Below are positions 56,760 through 64,000 of a stretch of 64,000 bases of DNA, one piece after another. The translations under genes and the position numbers were made by a program. The notes under the pieces were generated by a model. It was not told the DNA's origin. It made no database searches and was given only the letters and a program-made list of their open reading frames with translations. Origin of the DNA: Antrodiella citrinella (taxonomy: Eukaryota > Basidiomycota > Agaricomycetes > Polyporales > Steccherinaceae); NCBI GenBank assembly GCA_004802725.1, contig SGPM01000088.1, positions 23,566 to 87,565 on the forward strand, written 5' to 3'. Each line of letters starts with the position of its first letter. Position 1 is the stretch's first letter.

Positions 56760-58424
56760 TCAGAACCTCGAAGGAAGTAAATCAATGACTCTTGAAAAAA
56801 GCCTTACGTTCAGTACAGCATCCTTGACTTTGTGAGATACGGTGAGGCTTTCATTGACAAGGGTTTCCATATCGACGACCGCCGTAGCGTGCCGGCCACT
56901 CCCGTCGTAATACCATGTAGGCGATCCATTGATGCGGTTCCAGTCTCGGCGAAGAATTGAACCTGCTATCACAGGTACATCTCCGTGACCCAGATGAGCA
57001 TCAACGTCGCCTGCGACACTGAAAACGCGCTGCGCAGCCAGCGGCAGCTGGTTGTGCAGGACATAGACATCGCACACGGCTTTCCTGTAGTCGTGAAGAT
57101 ACCAATGAAGGCGATAAAGAGCCCCAGCAGATACACCCTCCATCTCTGCCACATACGAGTCTAGGAAACTGGGAGGTTTCCGCTTGATGCTCTGTGCAGC
57201 TTGGCGAGCCTCATCAAACCATCCGTGCGAGACTGCAGTGAAGTACACTGGGAGGGGAGCTTCCTCCAACTTCTCCCGGCAACTTAGCCGAGCTGCGTCC
57301 ATCGCCCTCGTCATCCCGTACTTTTTTGCAGCCACCCATACCCTGCAAGCTTGATTTAGCGTGAAGTTAAGATGCACCGCATGGGGTTGAAAGGTCTGCA
57401 CAAGGTCTTCGAGCGTCGTCTGGTTCTCATCTACATCGATGACAGGAATTCCTTTCAAGATAGGGCATTTGGGATCCCTGGCTTTCTCAAGCAAGCAGGA
57501 CGCGGATGCAAAAGCCAGAAGGATTTTATGAGTGTAGATGAGAGCACCGTCCAACGATCTCAGCGCTATGTCCGCAGGGAAGGATTCGAGCTCCAGAGGT
57601 TTAGGATAGCTTGGACAGGATGAGTTCGACGTAGGCGTAAGCGATGGGGATGGGGAGGAGTCCGCTTCCAATCCGGACGTTGGACTGCAGAATGATGTCT
57701 CGACACCCGTACGTAGATAGCGCAGTAGCCTGTGCAAACTGCCCGACGTAATCGATCTCATTTCCGTGACGAAACTGGAGCCGAATGCGGTCTCCTTGAA
57801 GTTTCGGTGTTTGCAGTCCTTATCTGCGCAGGGAGTTACAGATCCCTCCTGGACTGAATGTGCAGTCGCTGAGGTGCAGGCGTCATACGGACTCATATAG
57901 ACTGTTTGGTCATTCGTTACGCTAGCTCTCCATGTCTGGGCCGCAAGCTTCGCTTCGACCTCCAAATGTAAGCGACAAGCAATGCTGTAAACCTCAAGAG
58001 GGCTGCTATGCACGAGCGATGTAAGTGAGGCTTTCAGCAGCGCTGTCGCCTTATCCATTTCGTACTTCATAGCCGCCTCCAGACACTTGTCAACGACAGA
58101 AAGCTCCGTCAAACGAGGGGGTTCGTGGATGGGATAGAGGAGGCGCAGGAGATGATCGATGGTTTGGCTGTCCTCAGAGACAGGAATGATGTGAAGATGT
58201 ACGCCATCCGAGGTGACGAGAACGTCGGCAAGGTCAGGATCTTGCGCAGAGGGTGAGGGTGGCGACTCGGGTGGGGGTAAAGTGAACATTTGTTCGAAGA
58301 AAGAGGATGCAAAATATAGGATGATCTTGTGCGAGCAGAAGTGGACATCATCGGAAGTGCGAAGGACGATGTCTGCCTTCAAGTTGGATCCGTCGAAGGG
58401 TGCTTGCGCCAGAGTCTGAGACAT
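56760..58424 (-). CDS. BTB/POZ-domain protein with two BTB repeats
   Basis: The start MSQTLAQAPFDG (58424) is preferred to the upstream Met at 58586 because the BTB domain follows it at once. First BTB: ADIVLRTSDDVHFCSHKIIL, YFASSFFEQMF, HLLRLLYPIHEPP and KCLEAAMKYEMDKATALLK. Second BTB (residues ~270-400): ADIALRSLDGALIYTHKILL, AFASASCLLEKA, then RVWVAAKKYGMTRAMDAARL. The end is RLFSRVIDLLPSRF. Intronless within the span shown. This is the common basidiomycete BTB family, expanded in many genomes; most members have no known partner, and Cul3 adaptor function is only a possibility. Confidence 0.85.
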   Translation of the reverse strand: MSQTLAQAPFDGSNLKADIVLRTSDDVHFCSHKIILYFASSFFEQMFTLPPPESPPSPSAQDPDLADVLVTSDGVHLHIIPVSEDSQTIDHLLRLLYPIHEPPRLTELSVVDKCLEAAMKYEMDKATALLKASLTSLVHSSPLEVYSIACRLHLEVEAKLAAQTWRASVTNDQTVYMSPYDACTSATAHSVQEGSVTPCADKDCKHRNFKETAFGSSFVTEMRSITSGSLHRLLRYLRTGVETSFCSPTSGLEADSSPSPSLTPTSNSSCPSYPKPLELESFPADIALRSLDGALIYTHKILLAFASASCLLEKARDPKCPILKGIPVIDVDENQTTLEDLVQTFQPHAVHLNFTLNQACRVWVAAKKYGMTRAMDAARLSCREKLEEAPLPVYFTAVSHGWFDEARQAAQSIKRKPPSFLDSYVAEMEGVSAGALYRLHWYLHDYRKAVCDVYVLHNQLPLAAQRVFSVAGDVDAHLGHGDVPVIAGSILRRDWNRINGSPTWYYDGSGRHATAVVDMETLVNESLTVSHKVKDAVLNVRLFSRVIDLLPSRF

Positions 58425-58769
58425 GTCGCGGGACTGTGAGTAGCAGTAGGAGCGAGAGTAGGCCCTCATATGGTCACCTTCACGTTTGTCGCGTTCCCTG
58501 ACGAGGGTATGTGGTACGCATGAGGATTCTGAGAGAAGGCATCGACGGCTCTGGGGCTGCGCCGCAGATTCGGCGCAGAAGGCCACGAGTAGGATAGTAT
58601 TCCCCCATATCGGAAGATCATATCCAGCTCTAGACCACGAAAGGCTTGTTAGTGTAGCATCTCACTGAGAAAGTGGTGCGAAGTTCAGAAAGGACCAGGG
58701 TATATATGAACTTGCGTTCATCAGCTGTGACTTGAGTTATGACAGACATTTGAGAGTGTTTATCCTCAA

Positions 58770-58841
58770 TCGGGTATGGTGTAATGGCTAACATTATCGC
58801 CTCTCACGCGATAGCTCGGGGTTCGATTCCCCGTACCCGAG
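58770..58841 (+). tRNA. tRNA-Glu (CTC)
   Basis: 72-nt cloverleaf: acceptor TCGGGTA/TACCCGA, D stem GTGT/ACAT, anticodon stem ATCGC/GCGAT with loop CTCTCAC (anticodon CTC), T arm CGGGG-TTCGATT-CCCCG, discriminator G. No intron. The T-run GTTTCTTTTT immediately downstream is the expected Pol III terminator. Confidence 0.94.
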
Positions 58842-59147
58842 TTTCTTTTTGTCCGTGCAACATTTCACTCACAAGAGTCACAACAAACAATGTTGGACGT
58901 CTCTTTTCTCCGTCCTTGTGGTCATGTATGGACGACTTTTTTATATCTGACATTTTGAGCGGTGGAGAGTCCCGAGATCGCCGATCCGAAAACGACTACA
59001 CCCGAACCCGAACTAAATTTCAACAATCTTTGTTTCCTTCAAGCACCATCCGCGACGACTTTGAGGTTGGACGTTGAACGTTGAACACTTATGTGTTCGT
59101 AAAACGCGTCGCCTTTCATGTGGACAAATGTTGGTCACGCTATAGCG
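58842..59147. other. Intergenic: tRNA terminator and peroxidase promoter side
   Basis: Pol III T-run at ~58842-58851, then no coding signal up to the peroxidase start. Confidence 0.5.
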
Positions 59148-61086
59148 ATGACGATCCTGTCGTTTCAGTTCTTTGTTCGTTTAGCAGCCCTGGCGGCCCC
59201 GAACATACAACAACCCGTCCACTGTTCCAAAGATCGTCTTGCGCGAAGTGATACAGTAAGTTGACATTGCTTTTACTTGTTACTCGTATCTTACAGCATC
59301 CCAGTGTTGCGTTTGGTTTGATGTACTGGATGACATTCAGCAGAACCTGTAAGCCTTGCGGCCGAAGACCCACATGTTCCAATGATTGACATGGAGATGT
59401 CGCTGTTATCTTGCAGATTTGATGGTGGTGAATGTGGGCCAGAGGCTCGAGAGGTGAGTCTCATTTAAATATCCGAGACTCGCTGGATATTGAACCGAGC
59501 CTTTATTGCTATGCCATACTAGTCGCTACGTGTGCGTACGTTTCCTCACGAATTTGTTCTCAAAAGTTGACGTTACTCATCTCTGCCGCGATAGATCATG
59601 TTCCATGACGCCATCGGGTTTTCGAAGTCTGCAATTGAAGCAGGGACGTTCGGGTATGCTCAGTACAGTACTTCCAGTCTCATTGGTCACTCATGCGTCC
59701 CTACCAGCGGTGGAGGAGCAGGTGAGCTCACATTGCCTGGCATGCATGCTCCACGTAACATCAAAATACGCTATAGACGGCTCGATGATGGCTCACTCTC
59801 ACGTTGAGTTGAGATACGGTGAGTTCTGGATAAATTCGCTATGAGAAAGCCTCCCAATAATAGTACCTTGATAGGCGGGAATGTCGGGCTGGACGAGATT
59901 ATCCACGAACAACGTCCCTTCGCTCTAAAACACGAAGTCTCTTTCGGTGACTTGTACGTTCATCGTCTACATCACCTGACACAATTTATCCTTACGAATG
60001 GTCGTGACTCATTAGTATCCAATTCGCAGGCGCAGTTGGAGTTGCGAACTGCCAAGGCGCACCTCGACTTCAGTTCCTCGCAGGACGAGCCAATCATTCT
60101 CGTCCAGCTCCTCATGAAGGACTCATCCCTGCTCCGTTTCACTCTGCTGACGAGATATTTTCACGAATGGGTGATGCTGGGTTTTCGCCCCAGGAAGTCG
60201 TCGCATTATCCGCTGCTCACAGTGTAGGTGCTCAGCATAAGTTGGATCCAAATGTGGACGTACGTACCTTTGCACTCCGCTACATGCTCCCAAGATCCCA
60301 TGTGTTGACGATGCTACTCCACCGCAGAACGAGCCGTTGGATTCTACTCCTCAGGAATTCGACTCACAGTTCTTTCTCGAGGTATGCTTGGTCAATGTTC
60401 GCCTCAATTCATGTTGATCTAATTTTTCTTTGTGAACAGACGTTGTTGGAGGGTTCCGACTATCCTGGGAATGCATCTGCTCTAGGTGAAGCTAAATCTC
60501 CTTTACCCGGCGAATTTCGTATCCAAACAGATGGGCTGTTGGCACGAGACTCCCGGTACGCACCGTAGCCTCTAGATTTTACCTCATTCTCACCGAGACA
60601 TCCCTCTTGTAGCTCTGCGTGTGAATGGCAATCGTTCATTAGTACGTCTCATTCCTTGCATCTTTGTACTGCTCGTCATGATCTTTTCTCCATAGCCGAT
60701 CACGACGCCATGAACGCCAAATTCTATAAAGTCATGGCAAAGCTCTCCGCTTTAGGGCAAGAACCGTCTAAACTTGTTGACTGCTCGGAAGTCATCCCCG
60801 TTCCTCGGGCTGTGCGCAGACAGAAGGCAAGATTACCAGCTGGAAAGACTCTGGACGACGTGGAGGCTGCTGTACGTAGTGGTGTCGGAAAACGCGTAAC
60901 CTTCTCACCGTTCGAATACCCACAGTGCGATGCGACGCCCTTTCCGTCATTATCTGTTAAACCAGGTGAGTCTGTTTGTTGGCTGGTATGTTTATCAGCA
61001 CCTGATTGAAAAAGAAATTCTAGGTCCACCCACATCTATTCCCGCTGCGTATGTGATCTTCTCTGTTTCTTGGATTCAGAACCTGA
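59148..61086 (+). CDS. Class II haem peroxidase, generic type (no Mn site, no surface Trp)
   Basis: ATG 59148; signal peptide MTILSFQFFVRLAALAA. Many ~50-nt introns separate ASQCCVWFDVLDDIQQNL, FDGGECGPEARE, SLRIMFHDAIGFSKS (distal Arg and His), GGGA-DGSMM (Ca site), GLDEIIHEQRPFALKHEVSF, AGAVGVANCQGAPRL, GDAGFSPQEVVALSAAHSV (proximal His), LDSTPQEFDSQFFLETLL, KSPLPGEFRIQTDGLLARDS and CEWQSFIADHDAMNAKFY; the tail is GPPTSIPAA. Compared with ligninolytic families, the first Mn-ligand Glu is Pro (ECGPEARE), the Asp after the proximal His loop is His, and the Trp of VP/LiP is Ala (EVVALSAAHS). It should act as a low-redox phenol peroxidase. The end at 61086 assumes a last intron. Confidence 0.88.
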
Positions 61087-61560
61087 CGATTGCGAAGCCC
61101 GTCCAGGCGTACAACCTCAGGATAGACCTCAGACTACATTCATGTCTCCATAACTTTGTATCCCAATTCGCATTTGTAGCATCTTATCGATTGTTTCTGT
61201 ATGTCGTGATTGAGGGACAGGACATACTTCGTCACGATCATGACTCGGATGTCCGCGTTCTTTTTCAGGCTCGGAGGTTTGCAAACTGTCATCGACGAAA
61301 CGGTGGCGATGTCGAAACTGCCAGATTCAGGAACGCTCCTCCATGAAGTGCGCAAGGCTCGTAAGAGGTATGCCCAATGCTGGGTTTGGTAGGGACGGAG
61401 GAAGACGAGGACCATCAATGCGTGCTCATATAGTCCATGTTGTCCCTTTCATGCGAACGGTTGCGAGGGAGTCACCATTAGAATTGTTTCCACTCATGGC
61501 CCAATAGCAATAGATCAGGACATGGTCCAATCGTAAATTCGCATTGACGTGAATCCAGAA

Positions 61561-63511
61561 TTATACATAGGCGAACGCAACACTTACAGGGAGCCTGAAA
61601 CTGATGCAGTACATGTCCTTTTTCGGAGCAACGCGACGGACGGCATGCAGCTTGACCTCGCCCTCCAACGACGCGCCCATCGCCTTCTCCACTCTCTACA
61701 CAAACCTCATGAGCAACTCATCTCCATAACAAGGTTAAGTCTACACAGAGAAGAAGCTCACCTCTCGGATGTCCATCTCTGCTTTATCAGATTCCAGTTC
61801 CCGCGTGAAACAGTAACAGTGCACCATGGGCAGGGACGCGGCATCGGGGTACACGCTCTTCACATCCAGCTCCCCAACGCGCTCCGTACTCAGGATCCCG
61901 CGGAACGCGTCCAAGAACTCGATCGCCGTGTCTGGGAGGTTCATCACAAAGTGGTCAATCTTATTCCGGGGCGGACCAAGCGGCGAGGATACCGCTCGCG
62001 GCCCCGGAGTGGTGCGAGACTCGGAGCGTCGCTCGCGGAGGGATCTGTGTGGCTTGTAGGCTGGGAGAGGGCTCTCCAGGGCTCGGCGTGCGGCTGCACG
62101 GATGAACTCCCGTCCGTCTTCGTTGAACGCATGGACCAGGCTTGTGACCTAGTGTCGAAGGCATCATGCAATGTGAGTGCAGCGCTCAATGTTGTGGAGA
62201 TCATGGCAGAGAGCGCATACCTTGTTCGCTCTGATGTTCCCAAGCATGTACTCGTAGCTCTTCGGATTCAGGTCATTCGCCAGTACAGCGACCCCTCGCT
62301 TTGCAGCCGGAATAGCAAACGGACCGATGCCCGCAAAGACATCCGCGACGACGTCTTCAGGTCTGAAGGTATCCACGAGACGCCCGTGTTCGGTGTGCAG
62401 ACGAGAATTCCAATAGACCTCGCTGAAGTCGAACCGGAAGGTGCAAGTGGATTCGCTCTGTCGAATATTAGCACATAAATTAGTGAGATAATGGTGCACA
62501 GATAACGCACCTGTTCGACCACAAAGTTTTTCTCCCCTGCAAGGACCTCCATCGCGAATACGCGGAATTGGTTGTCGATATTGTCAAGTTTGTTGACAAC
62601 AGTTTTGATAGTAGGCAGTTTCTGCGAGGCAGAATCACGGTGAACATTTTTGGACAGCGTGCTGTGGACAGCTACGTACATCCAAGATCACTTGTCCAAT
62701 GATATACTTGAAGGGTAGATATTCGTCGTTCAAATTGAGATGCGCTATATGACCAACTGTGGCGAACCCGGCTGGTGCGCCCTCTAGGAGGTTCTCAGGT
62801 AGTATCGCCTGGAAAATGTCCTCTGAACCGATATAAGGCCGAGATAGCAATGCAAACAGTATGCTAACGCACCGACGGTCCAAAAGTCGTAGTCTAGATC
62901 CAACGTGTAAGGAATCAGATGTATGTTTTCTTCATGGAAGAGTGTAGCTGCTTCAGGAAGCAACGCAGCTAGCTTGCGGAAGCATCAATGTCAACATCTC
63001 CGTCACGATGTACGAGCGAGAGAACGTACCTTCGTCCGCTACGCGTAATAAGACTATACGGTCACCGTCCTCGCAGGACACCACTCTCTTGGTATGTGCA
63101 AGGTCCAGCAGCGTCCTGTCCCGTTCGTTAAGACTTCCATCGAGCGAGAAAAAGAGAGAATTGGGCTCACCTGCGCATCGCAGGAGCTCTCATCAGGAGC
63201 CCTGCCTTGGCTGGTGGCACTTTGGCTGCGAGAATAGACACGTGTGCCCGAAACCACTCCTTGTCAAAGCTGCCCACCGTGTCCAGTGTCAGACGATGTA
63301 CTGGGCATTTCACTAGCAGGGGCCCGGTCGATGTCATGACGTGCGGAAAGTCCACGAAAGATGGCCGTTTGTATGATCCTGAAGAGAAATTCGTGTGCGG
63401 GCGTCTTGAGATATTCGAATGACTGGGTCGCGAACGCACAGAAGACAACAGTATAAGATAATTTTGCTCGAGTCGGATGGGAGGTCGAAAGTGTATCGCA
63501 GCCAATCGCAT
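61561..63511 (-). CDS. TRM5: tRNA (guanine37-N1)-methyltransferase Trm5
   Basis: Residues after the preferred Met 63511 are Arg/Ser-rich and almost free of acids, fitting a mitochondrial presequence; translation from the Met at ~63340 ([14 protein letters not shown]) would give the cytosolic form, and Trm5 is known to be dual-targeted. Conserved blocks: [39 protein letters not shown] (Trm5 signature), SAM-binding [50 protein letters not shown] (NLP catalytic motif), MVHCYCF, and C-terminal [20 protein letters not shown]. The stop at 61561 follows an unspliced GTAAGT; a further exon is possible. Known role: m1G37 (and wyosine precursor) formation, preventing +1 frameshifting. Confidence 0.87.
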
Positions 63512-63717
63512 TGAATTTTCGAGTTGAAAGTCAAGACTCAAGACAAAGCCGTCACGCGTCACGAATCGGAGTTACAGACCCAAGCTTCGAAGCGCTGAAA
63601 GATCATAACTCCGCTCTAATTCCGGTTGCTTCAACGTTGGCACCCTTCCTTCCTCCCAACGACAATATTGGGATCTTGACTCTACTCGCGCCTTCAATTT
63701 TCTAGTGCAATAATGTA

Positions 63718-64000
63718 ATGTACGATTCCGTCGAACGAGTCATCCAATATCGACCTGGCGGATTTCATCCAGTTCACATTGCGGTGACACATTCAACGAC
63801 GGACGATACAACGTTGTGCACAAGCTCGGACTTGGTTCCTTTGCCACCGTCTGGCTCGTGTGGGACAATACTCGAGAAGCATTCGCTGCGCTGAAGATTG
63901 TCACTGCCGATGCCTCAACCAACTCCGCTGACACTGAGCTCCAGGTACTTCGTCGATCTCTGACTGGTGCTGGTCCCGGCAAAGCTTTCGTTCTGCAATT
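63718..64000 (+). CDS. SRPK-like protein kinase, N-terminal part (runs off the window), frame-disrupted
   Basis: ATG 63718 begins MYDSVERVIQYRPGGFHPVH, the usual SRPK-family N-terminus (YRPGGYHPV). Kinase coding then resumes in another frame as GDTFNDGRYNVVHKLGLGSF (Gly-rich loop) and WLVWDNTREAFAALKIVTAD with the ATP-binding Lys. At ~63779-63783 two surplus bases (ATT-GC-GGT-GAC) lie between the frames, and no intron explains them. It is either a young pseudogene or an assembly error. The family matches the headless kinase at 30110-30833. Confidence 0.6.

Noticed and set aside
1..64000. CRISPR array, phage genes or bacterial operons
   Set aside because: No spaced repeats of that type; gene structure is clearly eukaryotic with GT-AG introns.

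Overview
This window reads as nuclear DNA of a filamentous basidiomycete, most likely a wood- or litter-associated Agaricomycete. The evidence is the dense set of genes split by 45-70 nt GT-AG introns, a class II haem peroxidase, a secreted GMC oxidoreductase, a FunK1-type kinase fragment, BTB-domain and zf-4CXXC_R1 proteins, and a DIRS/Ngaro-type tyrosine-recombinase retrotransposon. Coordinates below are gene spans from start to stop codon; exon coordinates are given where they could be worked out by hand and the reading phases close.

Layout. 1-4.2 kb: the right part of a YR retrotransposon on the minus strand (gag with zinc knuckle, RT-RNase H, start of the tyrosine recombinase). It is the only region peppered with single ambiguous bases, as expected for a collapsed multicopy repeat. 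4.8-6.9 kb: two inverted GNAT acetyltransferase relics around a degenerate tandem repeat. 7.5-13.4 kb: glutamine-synthetase-like gene, truncated FunK1 kinase, intron-containing tRNA-Asp and an intact SSZ1-type ribosome-associated Hsp70. 14.4-17.8 kb: two unassigned genes and a 1,354-bp non-autonomous element with perfect 36-bp terminal inverted repeats and a 5-bp target duplication. 18.1-25.3 kb: tandem SDR paralogues and an amidase. 25.8-27.4 kb: Ser-rich unknown protein. 27.8-30.8 kb: a gene graveyard (M1 aminopeptidase with its catalytic core deleted, a copied RAD1 3' end, a decapitated protein kinase). 30.9-37 kb: HAD dehalogenase and a long zf-4CXXC_R1 (CDCA7-type) gene. 37.8-47.3 kb: housekeeping block with RAD1 (9-1-1 clamp) divergent from UBP14/USP5, then a DUF1479 oxygenase and NAP1. 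48.2-50.6 kb: GMC oxidoreductase. 51.2-56.3 kb: an apparently intact 5.1-kb DNA transposon coding a ~1,530-residue transposase of a family I cannot name. 56.8-64 kb: BTB protein, tRNA-Glu, generic class II peroxidase, TRM5 and the start of an SRPK-like kinase.

The housekeeping genes (SSZ1, RAD1, UBP14, NAP1, TRM5) look intact. The accessory genes between them show repeated decay, duplication and transposition. I found no convincing undescribed multi-gene system. The most unusual items are the 5.1-kb transposon, the 36-bp-TIR element, the RAD1-kinase chimeric junction and the CDCA7-type finger that lacks one expected zinc ligand.
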